Positions 37,001 through 44,821 of a DNA stretch of 49,231 bases are shown one piece after another. This stretch comes from Rhodopirellula sp. GTDB taxonomy: Bacteria > Planctomycetota > Planctomycetia > Pirellulales > Pirellulaceae. The translations under genes were made by a program, and so were the position numbers. The stretch spans positions 1 to 49,231 of the forward strand of contig NZGD01000023.1 of NCBI GenBank assembly GCA_002690925.1, in the 5' to 3' direction. Positions within the stretch are counted from its first letter, which is position 1. Each line of letters starts with the position of its first letter. The notes under the pieces were generated by a model. The model worked only from the letters and a program-made list of their open reading frames with translations, did no database searches and had not been told where the DNA came from.

Positions 37001-37117
37001 CTGCGCTTGTGTGGTGCGGGTTGATAACGCAAAGAGTGCTATCCCGAGCATCAATGATTCGCTCAGAAACGATTCATTCAGGAATCGGCGAGTCAGAGAC
37101 TTGTTGCATGTGTTCAT
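34091..37117 (-). CDS. Exported VIT-VWA-TPR-DUF2135 protein
   Basis: 1008 residues from ATG 37117 (an in-frame GTG lies one codon before). The signal peptide ends near TTQAQQ at residue 40. A VIT domain is at about 55-185 (FFPLPEGATISGYALD, RRIFEIETRKGIDPGLVEW). A VWA domain is at about 290-450 with a complete metal site: D298-x-S-x-S in WDASGSMG, Thr365 in DGGTQIG and Asp385 in CSDGLSNFG. A Glu/Arg-rich, probably coiled part lies near 610-640, an acidic linker at 690-735, TPR-like helices at 770-885 and DUF2135 at the C-terminus (ILTWDADMTDMDLWITEP). VIT-VWA proteins bind extracellular or envelope proteins; bacterial ones are often in large surface complexes. A hairpin lies in its 5' leader. 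It has no obvious operon partner. Confidence 0.94.
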   Translation of the reverse strand: MNTCNKSLTRRFLNESFLSESLMLGIALFALSTRTTQAQQPVEEPRLPPPAMMILEDERSTPLQISEVNTQVRIRGQIAETRMTLTFLNPQSRNLAGDLFFPLPEGATISGYALDIEGQMVDGVVVPKDKARRIFEIETRKGIDPGLVEWVKGNNFKTRVFPIPPNGTRTVMVRYVTPLIRDSKSQKHQLPLNFRDKVGKFNLKIEVIKPRARPKVQTGKNPKFSFDKLGDNFVAKTTLKNQSITTDVVIAIPEVHGDAIQVDRDHEQTVYFSTRLSKRKENRVEQSQAPKRVALYWDASGSMGRVDRSAEISVIKQYCKRIENVSIELVLFRNQMQDVTRFEIKAGRASKLISTLQEVDYDGGTQIGALQPLTSEPDLYILCSDGLSNFGKETPRSFESPVYAIGSSTNTNHDFLRFLSQRSGGAYFNMKTTEIRKIVNSIGQAPFSYLKTEIISGDIDGIYPSLPQPISGNFLLAGRLHSPEATIRVHYGIPGGASSHEDFVIRAAEASDSNLLRIMWAQNQINELMMAPQRNEDALIAVGRQHGLVTPGTSLMVLENLDQYLEYQTPPPVTLPVLRNEYIARIEEQQKRESDYRKDKITQVLAMWNERVTWWKRDFKYPANLRVKSQQGEYEVSGMAGGLGGFSGVPPTNANLDAAVEDNAAGAPNRGEEDALAMKTEEALGEGLEDIEQDAQQADKKDASHADSPHINVKPWNPDTPYLKILANAPKDQRYRTYLWQRSKYSESPAFFLDCSNFFQQCGQPKTALQVLSNIVELEIENPALYRVAAHRLAQTGELELASMLFESILKMRPEEPQSYRDLALVLDQLDDFEGASELLNRVVLGNWDRFEEIEVIALMELNRVLARAKRAGVTIPTVDRRLIKLLDVDVRIILTWDADMTDMDLWITEPSGEQANYNNNRTQIGGLVSRDFTQGYGPEEYLLKKSMKGNYAIDVDYFSESTPSILGPVTLQVEVFTNYGRSNEEKKTLTVRLGESKDRLRVGKVTF

Positions 37118-37161
37118 CACAAATCACCAAAACTTCAGAAGAAAATAAAGTTGCACGGTGC

Positions 37162-37179
37162 TGGGGGCTGCGTCCCCCA
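37162..37179. promoter_or_regulatory. G/C hairpin in the 5' leader of the VIT-VWA gene
   Basis: TGGGGG and CCCCCA pair perfectly around CTGCGT. It is 45-62 nt upstream of the minus-strand ATG at 37117, inside the divergent intergenic region. It could be a leader hairpin or part of a promoter control site; no U-tract follows on either strand. Confidence 0.5.
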
Positions 37180-37389
37180 AGGGACGATTTCCAATCCGTG
37201 TTCTTAGGCTCTAAATTTTAATAGCAGCAGAAGTCTCATGTAGGAATCAGATGGAGATTGGATACTGGAAAACCATTCCAAGCAGGTAATGACTCACTAG
37301 GTTAAAGCGGTGATCCGACAGCAGGCACGGAAACAATGCGTTAAGGTGTTGTTATTGCATACAAGTACATTTTACACTCTGAGTTTGCC

Positions 37390-38547
37390 ATGAAATCCTT
37401 CGTCTTTGCTTTCTTGTTAACGATATCAGTACACGCTTTGGCTCAAACTGCTGCTGAGCCTACCAGTTCAAACCAGGCAACTGCCTATGTTGGAACTTAC
37501 ACGCAAGGTGATTCCAGCAGTCGTGGGATTTATGCAATTGCCCTGGATAGCGCCGGTCTTCAGGGAAAACCAGTTCTGCTGGCGGAGTTAGAGAATGCAT
37601 CTTTTGTTGCCATGCATCCGAATCGGCCACTGCTTTATGCAGTGTCTGAGATCGGTGCGAGTGGTCCCGATTCCACTGGGATAGTTGCGTATTCCATTGG
37701 TGCAGATGGGACGTTGACAAAGCTGAACGAGCGTTCGACGCGGGGTGGCGCCGCGTGTCATGTGACCGTTGATCCGACTGGGCGTTGCGTGGGCGTTGCC
37801 AATTACACCGGTGGCAGTTGTATCCTGTTTCCGGTTTTGGAAGACGGCTCACTTGGGAAAGCTGGTTCTTTCATTCAGCATGTTGGACATAGTGGTGTCA
37901 ATGCAGGTAGGCAAGAGGCACCCCACGCACATTCCATCAACTTCAATCAAGATGGAACTCAGGCATTCGTGGCTGATTTAGGTAAGGATCAGATCCTGCT
38001 CTACGACGTTGACCCGGCAGCAGGGACAATGAAGCCTTCGAAGCAGGCGTTTCTACAACTGCCGGCAGGTGGAGGTCCCAGGCATTTCAGTTTTCATCCC
38101 GACTTTGAATTGGCTTTTTCAAACCTTGAATTGACATCGCAAGTGGCTCTGTTGCACTATGATCGTGAGCAGCGAACATTAACACTTGGGGAAGTATCAG
38201 ATACGATTCCCGAGTCGGCTCAGGGAAAGGGAAATAGCACTGCAGAGTGTTTGGTTCACCCTTCAGGTGAGTTTTTGTTCGTGTCGAATCGCGGACACAA
38301 CTCCATTGCGGCTTTCGCGATCGATGTGGCTTCCAAAACGTTACGTTCACTTGGAAACACGTCTAGTGGTGGCGAAATTCCCAGAGGTTTTGGAATCACG
38401 AATGATGGTGAATGGCTCGTGGTGGGGAACCAGAAGACAGGCAATGTGGTTGCTCTGGCCATCGACCAGAAAACGGGCGCACTGACTCCCGTTGGTCCGA
38501 AGTTATCACTCGATGCCGCCGTGAATGTGCGTTTTGATTTCAAGTGA
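37390..38547 (+). CDS. Exported lactonase of the 6-phosphogluconolactonase (YbhE) family
   Basis: 385 residues with a signal peptide ending near HALAQT (about 19). The rest is a seven-bladed lactonase propeller with the family motif R174-Q175-x-x-P178-H179-x-H181 (GRQEAPHAHS) and blocks CHVTVDPTGRCVGVANYTGG, GGGPRHFSFHPD and SNRGHNSIAAFAID. Cytoplasmic members hydrolyse 6-phosphogluconolactone in the pentose phosphate pathway. An exported copy more likely acts on non-phosphorylated sugar lactones, such as the product of a periplasmic sugar dehydrogenase. This fits the GSDH-like gene in the same window, but the link is inference. It is divergent from the VIT-VWA gene. Confidence 0.93.
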   Translation: MKSFVFAFLLTISVHALAQTAAEPTSSNQATAYVGTYTQGDSSSRGIYAIALDSAGLQGKPVLLAELENASFVAMHPNRPLLYAVSEIGASGPDSTGIVAYSIGADGTLTKLNERSTRGGAACHVTVDPTGRCVGVANYTGGSCILFPVLEDGSLGKAGSFIQHVGHSGVNAGRQEAPHAHSINFNQDGTQAFVADLGKDQILLYDVDPAAGTMKPSKQAFLQLPAGGGPRHFSFHPDFELAFSNLELTSQVALLHYDREQRTLTLGEVSDTIPESAQGKGNSTAECLVHPSGEFLFVSNRGHNSIAAFAIDVASKTLRSLGNTSSGGEIPRGFGITNDGEWLVVGNQKTGNVVALAIDQKTGALTPVGPKLSLDAAVNVRFDFK

Positions 38548-38738
38548 ATCGTTCATGCATATTCATTCAGGGATTGATGGCAGATTCTTTCGTTTCTGAG
38601 TTTGTAGAGCTTGGGGCTCAGACTTAAATCTCTGGAGGAATCTCTGCGGTGAGTCTTGAATTTACATCACCTGTGATGAATCGTCTTGCGTGAATCGATC
38701 ACAGGAGCTGTACCTCGCTGATCTCATGTTCGCAAACC

Positions 38739-39674
38739 TTATGCCTGCATGTTCCCTACAACGCGGGGTTGAACAAATGGTTGTCCCGTCATGGTTAAGT
38801 AAGTGATCACAAGCAGAAGCATACAGAAAGGGGTTGTTGCGATCCAACCCAGGCAGAGTGCTAAGACACCGAGGATGCCCAAGCCTATGAAGATTAGCCC
38901 GGTGACAAATATGGAGAGGCGGTTTCCACTTGCATGGGTCTTGGCTAAACGAAATGCTTCCAAGACGCCACAGTTGCGATCCACAATGAAGTAGGTGTAG
39001 TTCCAGTACGTCAGCATGAAGTAAATGCCTGGAACGATGAATAGTATTAGTCCCACGAAGAATATGATGCCGAACAGCAAGGTCGCAAGGAAGGTCCGAA
39101 TCATAAAGGGGGCAGATTGCAGCAGAAGTGCAAGGTCGGCTGGTTGGTTCCTTGCAATCTGCAGCATGATCCTGATTGACGCGATTGTGAACCAGAGATT
39201 CACTAGTTGGCTCGTTATATTTTCAAAGACGGAAAAACCAATCATTATCGGGGTTAGCGCGTCGGGTTGGTTTAATTCCCCATTGATTGCCAGCACAGCG
39301 AATCGGAGGATCAAGAGCCCCATTGATGTAAGGAAACCGGCCGCCACCATGATCATGAAGATACCGATCAGGATGCCAAAGTGAACCTTGAATAACTCCC
39401 AAGTTGCTTTCAGGGTCCAGCCAATATCGATTTGTTGAACCGTGATTTCCCCCACGGGTTCAAATGAAGAAGTGCCCTGAGGATCTAACGCTGAGGTAGA
39501 TGCGTACGGGTTCATGAAGTCATGCGTTTCCGTTGACCGCTCAGCATTATGTGTTTGAGTATCAGGCACATTTACGAGTGCCGAACATGCAGGGCATCTC
39601 GCTTGTTGACCCTCGCTACCATCTGGGACTTCCAGCGTGTTTTCGCACTCGGTGCAAGGAAACTGTATCGACAT
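38739..39674 (-). CDS. Zinc-ribbon polytopic membrane protein
   Basis: 311 residues. An N-terminal zinc ribbon has Cys7, Cys10, Cys27 and Cys30 (CTEC and CPAC). After a linker to about residue 80 there are about five or six hydrophobic segments: about 97-130, 150-175, 190-220 (LLFGIIFFVGLILFIVPGIY) and 250-295. RNCGVLEAFRLAKTH before the last segments is typical of DUF975-like and glycerophosphodiesterase-membrane-domain-like proteins. There is no signal peptide, so the ribbon should face the cytoplasm. No enzyme motif is present. The role may be in membrane stress or as an anchor, but this is not established. It is convergent with the lactonase gene, 191 bp apart. Confidence 0.85.
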   Translation of the reverse strand: MSIQFPCTECENTLEVPDGSEGQQARCPACSALVNVPDTQTHNAERSTETHDFMNPYASTSALDPQGTSSFEPVGEITVQQIDIGWTLKATWELFKVHFGILIGIFMIMVAAGFLTSMGLLILRFAVLAINGELNQPDALTPIMIGFSVFENITSQLVNLWFTIASIRIMLQIARNQPADLALLLQSAPFMIRTFLATLLFGIIFFVGLILFIVPGIYFMLTYWNYTYFIVDRNCGVLEAFRLAKTHASGNRLSIFVTGLIFIGLGILGVLALCLGWIATTPFCMLLLVITYLTMTGQPFVQPRVVGNMQA

Positions 39675-40099
39675 TGTGATGGCTCGTTTTGTGCGAAGTG
39701 ATGGTGTTATTTGCAGTCATTCGTGTCGCAACACGATGCTGTTGTACTAGGCCTGAAACGCATAGGGCTCGTTTACGCGTTGCCTCAGGCGCGCGGCCTG
39801 TGTGGCTGAGGTCTGACAGATTATGCAGGCTTCATTGGGGCGCTTGCAATCATGGCTCAGCACTTTGCGTCCATTTGCGGTTGAATACGATGCATGGGGG
39901 TTGAGCACAGCACATCTGGTGAGCGGAATTGAATGGTGGTCGCCGTCTTCTTGGTTTCGTGCCAATCTTGTGTAAAGAGTGGCCGTGCACGCCTTTCTAG
40001 CCAGAATTTCAAGCATATGATTACTGCCGTCAGTCGACACTTTGTAGAATGAGAAGACTGATTGTACCGATTTGACCCAGCCTTCATCCCGAGAAAACC
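39675..40099. other. 425-bp gap between divergent genes, no gene seen
   Basis: This must hold the promoters of the zinc-ribbon membrane gene (minus) and the ThuA-fusion gene (plus). Apart from an inverted repeat CCTCAG/CTGAGG (39783-39788 and 39806-39811) around a G/C-rich loop, I find nothing. Frames on both strands are short and lack motifs, and no tRNA-like element was found. Confidence 0.5.
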
Positions 40100-42232
40100 A
40101 TGCGTTTGTGCCTGCTGGACCTGGCCCTTCTTCCGATTTTTGCAATTGCAGGGTTGTCCCTGCACGCAACGGTGGCGAATGCTGAATACCTTGTGGGACC
40201 AATCACGGAGGCTCAGGCAACTGAGTACGACCTTGATACTGGCTTTTATTCGAAAGTGACTGAAGCAGAGGGTATTTTGATTGCGACGTCGTCGAAGGTG
40301 TCAGACCTCGCGCATCTTGAAGCTGCCTATCAATTTGGCATGATCATGCAACGCATCAGTCCGGTGATCGCGCAGCGGATCCGAGACAAAAAAGTGCTTT
40401 GCATTCTTATCGGGCACGATGAACTGACCTCTCAGTTGCCACAGTTCAAGTCCAATAAGACCGGCAAGGAACTTGATTTTTATAATTGGCGAAGCCGGGG
40501 TTTCCTGACCAGAAAGAACAATCGCTCAACGGTTGTTTTTGCCGAAGAAGATGTTCTGGAATTTGAAGGTGGGATGCAATTGGAGAGTATCCTGATCCAC
40601 GAGTTTGGTCATGTGGTTCATGGAGCTGGGTTTGACGCGACCTTGCAGGATCGTTTGACTGAGTGCTTTGAACTCGCAAAGAAAAATAACATCTGGAAGG
40701 ATGGGCGTGCTGCTCAGCGATTCCGCAGGGTGAAAAGCGCAACTCCCGTCAGTCTGTTCGACGCACTTGTCAAAGCCTTTCCTGGCCAATCACCCGTCTT
40801 GATCAAGTGCTGTCTTCAAGGGGGAGACATTCTGGTCAATGGAGAGCCGGTCACTGCAAGCTCAACGGTGACTGCCGATGACAAAGTGTTGATCATTTTC
40901 GGTGGTCCCAAGGATTGTTATGCATCCAAGAATCGGGCAGAGTATTGGGCCGAGGGATTTCAATGTTGGTACGACACCAATCGGACCATGGATCACGATC
41001 ACAATCACATCAAGACACGTGAGCAGCTAAAGGCTTATGATCCACCCCTCGCACAGCTGTGCCATGAAGTGCTGGGTGAAGATCAGTGGCGGTTCATTTC
41101 GCCACGTGAACGCGCCGGGGAAGGCCACTTGAAGGACTTTGATCCTTCCAAGTCGCCGGTGGTGATTGATCCTGTTCATATCGAAAATGCTGCACTCGAT
41201 TACTACGATGAGTATTGGCATGATTTTTGGGGCAGACTCGCGGTAAAATATTCGGATCAGCTTACAGCACATCCTGTTCCTGAGAGTCCGCTCTGGTTGA
41301 CTTATCCTGGCGGCATCGGCCCGGGAAAAGGCAAGCATGTGGTGTTGATAGCTGCAGAGCAGGAATACCGAAGCGAGCAGTCAATGCCGATGTTGGCCAA
41401 AATCCTTTCCAAGCGACATGGGTTTGATTGCACTGTTTTGTTTGCTGTGAATGACAAAAACGAAGTTGATCCCACGCAAAAAATTCGTTGGGAAGACAAA
41501 ACAGTACAGCACCGGATTCCGGGATTGGAGCATTTGCAGAAAGCTGATCTCTTGATCCTGTTCAGCCGATTGCTGACGTTGTCCGATGGCCAGATCAAGC
41601 ATGTGATTGACTATCTTGAATCAGGAAAACCGCTGATCGGAATCCGCACAGCAAACCACGGCTTCCTTGAAAATTTTCCGTATGAGGTGGCTGGTCGCAA
41701 GGTTCGCTTCGGAGATGATGTTTTGGGGGGAGCCTTCCGAGGACATCACGGAAACTGGCATGCCGATTCGACGCGTGGCTTGATCATCGAGGAAAACAAG
41801 GATCACCCGATTCTGGTTGGTGTTGAGGATGTGTGGGGACCTTCCGACGTCTATCGAACCTATCCCGAGGGTAAGACGCTTGGGGACGATTGCACCGCGT
41901 TGCTTGAAGGGCAACCACTAATGGGGCGGAACGCTGACGATAAAGTGAATGCCAAGAAGATTCCTTTGCCCGTTGCATGGACCAAGTCGTGGACCGGGAA
42001 CGCAGGAAACAAAGCCCGGGTTTTTCATGTCACGATGGGAAGTGCCAAGGATTATCAGAGTGCTGGACTGCGCAGACTGACTGCCAATGCGGTGTATTGG
42101 GGGCTGGGGATGGAAAAACAGATCGATCCACAGAGTAGTGTTGATTACGTCGACGAATACAAACCGCTCGCAAGTGGTTTCAATTACGAGAAGTTGGGTG
42201 TAGAGCCAAAAAAGCCGGCGGAATACCGCTAG
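40100..42232 (+). CDS. Exported HExxH metallopeptidase-like protein fused to a ThuA-like domain
   Basis: 710 residues with a signal peptide of about 28 (HATVANAEY). Residues 50-295 form a metallopeptidase-like domain with H167-E168-F-G-H171 and a downstream acidic helix RAEYWAEGFQCWY (Glu281 or Glu285), which could give the third zinc ligand as in gluzincins. Between the two lies residues 216-268, with LIKCCLQGGDILVNGEPV followed by VTADDKVLIIFGG, which closely resembles an S4 fold. Residues 411-695 are a ThuA-like (trehalose utilisation, class I glutamine amidotransferase fold) domain: KGKHVVLIAAEQEYRSE, DLLILFSRLLTLSDGQ and LIGIRTANHGF. ThuA-like domains are common in planctomycete secreted carbohydrate proteins. 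The peptidase activity and its target are not known. No operon partner overlaps; the next gene starts 129 bp later. Confidence 0.88.
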   Translation: MRLCLLDLALLPIFAIAGLSLHATVANAEYLVGPITEAQATEYDLDTGFYSKVTEAEGILIATSSKVSDLAHLEAAYQFGMIMQRISPVIAQRIRDKKVLCILIGHDELTSQLPQFKSNKTGKELDFYNWRSRGFLTRKNNRSTVVFAEEDVLEFEGGMQLESILIHEFGHVVHGAGFDATLQDRLTECFELAKKNNIWKDGRAAQRFRRVKSATPVSLFDALVKAFPGQSPVLIKCCLQGGDILVNGEPVTASSTVTADDKVLIIFGGPKDCYASKNRAEYWAEGFQCWYDTNRTMDHDHNHIKTREQLKAYDPPLAQLCHEVLGEDQWRFISPRERAGEGHLKDFDPSKSPVVIDPVHIENAALDYYDEYWHDFWGRLAVKYSDQLTAHPVPESPLWLTYPGGIGPGKGKHVVLIAAEQEYRSEQSMPMLAKILSKRHGFDCTVLFAVNDKNEVDPTQKIRWEDKTVQHRIPGLEHLQKADLLILFSRLLTLSDGQIKHVIDYLESGKPLIGIRTANHGFLENFPYEVAGRKVRFGDDVLGGAFRGHHGNWHADSTRGLIIEENKDHPILVGVEDVWGPSDVYRTYPEGKTLGDDCTALLEGQPLMGRNADDKVNAKKIPLPVAWTKSWTGNAGNKARVFHVTMGSAKDYQSAGLRRLTANAVYWGLGMEKQIDPQSSVDYVDEYKPLASGFNYEKLGVEPKKPAEYR

Positions 42233-42361
42233 TGGCCTCTGGTTGGCTATTTGTGGTCAGTCTGTCTGTAAAAGTCGCCTGCCAGTCGATTAAGATGTTG
42301 TACTCTCCTGCTGATTCGCCCACCTCATTGAGATGACCCTTGACGGATCATCCTGAAAGTC

Positions 42362-44821
42362 ATGATGCGTCTTTACCTGCCTATTCCCAATGCAAAAATC
42401 TGTCACGGTCACACGCCCCCTATGCTGTGCGTTGTGCTGTGGGTCGCTGCCTTTGCATTGTCAGGGCCGTACGCGGCACTCGCTGCCGAGCCAGTGGATG
42501 ACTCGTTGCATGTCTCCGAAGAGGGGTTGTCGCAGTTTCTAGGTAAATGGTGCTCGGATTGTCATGGTCCGGAAACTCAAGAAAGTGGGCTCAGGTTTGA
42601 TACGTTGTCGCAACAATGGGACGACCCCAACGTCGCCGCACAATGGAGGCAAATCGAGGAGCAGGTATTGTTCCGGGAAATGCCACCCGACGGAAATGAT
42701 GCGGCTGATGCAGTCGAGCGAAAACGATTCGTCGAGGCTGTTGAGTCCCAGCTACAAACGCACGGGCATGGGTTTGGTCTGGCGGACAAGATGCTTTTAC
42801 CAGAATATGGAAACCTGCTCGATCACGACACTTTATTCAGCGGTGAGGTGAAAGAGAAACCTTACACTTCCGCACGGTTGTGGAGGCAGCGTCCAGGGAT
42901 TTACAAGAAAATGTGGGGGCCGCATTACGGTCAACAGCATTGGATTTCTGTCAAAATTGGGGGTGGCAATCAGGCGACCGCACGTCATCGGGTTCAGCAT
43001 GGACCTCACAAAGGTAAGGCTATTTCGAAACGTTACTTTGCAAACGAAAAATTTGCCAATCCGTTCTTCGAATATGTGCATCGGGCTTCAGGAATCACTG
43101 ATTATGCATCAATCATGGCCGATCAGGCATCGTTGGAAGCTTTGCTCACCAATGCAGAGTCGATGGCAGAAATTTTGACGCTGGGATTACCGGTCACGGT
43201 TGTCACCGAGGTCAAGAATAAAGATAGTCGGCACGGGAACAATCATGGCAGTTTTGTGGGAGGCGTTGAAACGATCAGCCATGAAAGACGAGGCAGGATA
43301 CCCGTTGCGTTTCATCGCATCATGGAGACTGAGAAGGAGGTCAGTGAGGCTGACTTTCGGGACGCTTTGCAGGTAGCCTTCAATCTGTTTTTGCGTCGCA
43401 AACCTGGCCCGCAGGATGTGGAACACTACTGGCATAAGGTGTTTCAGAAGAATGCAGAATTGGGTAACACCACTGCATTGCAGGCGATGCTGATCTACAT
43501 CGCCATCTCTCCCGAATTTGTCTATCGAATGGAAACAGGTCTGACCGAGCCTGATGAAGATGGAAGGCGTTTCTTGTCGCCACATGAATTGGTGGGGGCG
43601 ATTCATTACGCGTTTCACAACACGCCTGCTTTTGGTGTCAGTGAATTTGAAACTATCGAAAAGTACACTAAAAATAGTGATCCCTTGGTGAAAAATGCAC
43701 TCACTCAGGAGCAGGTGCGGCGACATGCAAAGCATGGCTGGCTTGTTGAGCGAATGAATGCAGGCCAACTGCATACGCGTGAAGATGTAGAAAAAGTCAT
43801 CAGGGAAATTCTGGGGGCCCGGTCACGCAATTTGAATCCAAATCACAACTCGGATATCGACTCGGTTACTAACGCAAGAATCTTGCAGTTCTTTCGTGAG
43901 TTCTTTGGTTACCACAAAGCACAAACGGTATTCAAGGATGTTGAAAAGTTTGCAGGGCAGGATGAATTTCAGCATTATCACAGTCATACACCTGTCAGGC
44001 TGATGTACGATACGGATGCCTTGATTCTGCATATCCTTCAAGAAGATACCGATGTGCTGCAGCAACTATTAACGACCAACAAAGTATTTGTCAGCTATTG
44101 GAATGGCACGAACCCAGAAGATCAGATCAAACGCGCAGGTGGTCGTGATAAATATGTCGCTAAACATGACTCCCAGAGCTACAACTTGGATCCATTTGAG
44201 TACCAGACGAATGGCAAGGTAGCGATCACTGCTCCCACCGAACAACGTTGTGGCATTCTCACGCAACCGAGTTGGTTGGTCGCGCACAGTGGAAACTTTG
44301 ACAATGATCCGGTTCGGCGTGGAAAGTGGATACGCGAAAAGTTGTTGGCTGGGGCAGTCATCGATGTTCCGGTTACTGTTGATGCTCAAATTCCTGATGA
44401 TGAAAGCAAGACGCTGCGTGAACGTTTCAGCGTCGTTCGCAACGAATATTGCTGGCGATGCCATCGCAAAATGAACCCCCTGGGCATGCCGTTCGAGGCG
44501 TATAACCACGTGGGAAGGTTCCGTGAATTGGAAAAGGGAAAGCCAGTTGATACCAGCGGAGCAGTTCATTTCAACGGTGGCGACCAGTTCAGCGGCGAAG
44601 TGTCAAATGTACGAGAGATGATGGAAGCTCTGGCCAAGGCACCCAAGGTAAGGCAGTCCTTCTTGCGGCACATGTTCCGGTTCTGGATGGGGCGAAATGA
44701 GTCGTTGCGCGATTCAAAAACTCTCATTGCAATGGACATGGCCTATGTCGAGAGTGGCGGAAGTTTTAAAGAAACGCTTGTCGCTCTTTTAACCTCAGAT
44801 TCGTTTTTGTATCGAAAGTGA
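42362..44821 (+). CDS. Exported DUF1592/DUF1588/DUF1585 di-haem-type protein (third cassette)
   Basis: 819 residues. Two ATGs stand in tandem (42362, 42365), and a signal peptide runs to about residue 42. A planctomycete cytochrome domain has C64-S-D-C67-H68, with EMPPDG as the likely distal region. The DUF1595/DUF1592 part is at about 330-640 (FNLFLRRKPGPQDVEHYW, YIAISPEFVYRMETG). DUF1588 is at about 620-715 (RCGILTQPSWLVAHSG, RGKWIREKLLAG) with a second motif C697-W-R-C700-H701 and Met704 nearby. DUF1585 is C-terminal (RHMFRFWMGRNESLRDSKTL). These proteins are thought to be redox-active because of the haem sites; the reaction is not known. The stop overlaps the LRR gene start as TGATG (44819-44823), so it is the first gene of a three-gene operon with LRR and DUF1552. 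Confidence 0.93.
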   Translation: MMRLYLPIPNAKICHGHTPPMLCVVLWVAAFALSGPYAALAAEPVDDSLHVSEEGLSQFLGKWCSDCHGPETQESGLRFDTLSQQWDDPNVAAQWRQIEEQVLFREMPPDGNDAADAVERKRFVEAVESQLQTHGHGFGLADKMLLPEYGNLLDHDTLFSGEVKEKPYTSARLWRQRPGIYKKMWGPHYGQQHWISVKIGGGNQATARHRVQHGPHKGKAISKRYFANEKFANPFFEYVHRASGITDYASIMADQASLEALLTNAESMAEILTLGLPVTVVTEVKNKDSRHGNNHGSFVGGVETISHERRGRIPVAFHRIMETEKEVSEADFRDALQVAFNLFLRRKPGPQDVEHYWHKVFQKNAELGNTTALQAMLIYIAISPEFVYRMETGLTEPDEDGRRFLSPHELVGAIHYAFHNTPAFGVSEFETIEKYTKNSDPLVKNALTQEQVRRHAKHGWLVERMNAGQLHTREDVEKVIREILGARSRNLNPNHNSDIDSVTNARILQFFREFFGYHKAQTVFKDVEKFAGQDEFQHYHSHTPVRLMYDTDALILHILQEDTDVLQQLLTTNKVFVSYWNGTNPEDQIKRAGGRDKYVAKHDSQSYNLDPFEYQTNGKVAITAPTEQRCGILTQPSWLVAHSGNFDNDPVRRGKWIREKLLAGAVIDVPVTVDAQIPDDESKTLRERFSVVRNEYCWRCHRKMNPLGMPFEAYNHVGRFRELEKGKPVDTSGAVHFNGGDQFSGEVSNVREMMEALAKAPKVRQSFLRHMFRFWMGRNESLRDSKTLIAMDMAYVESGGSFKETLVALLTSDSFLYRK

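Noticed and set aside
43187..43774. 195-codon minus-strand frame
   Set aside because: It lies antisense inside the DUF1592-type gene, whose domains are clear in the other frame.
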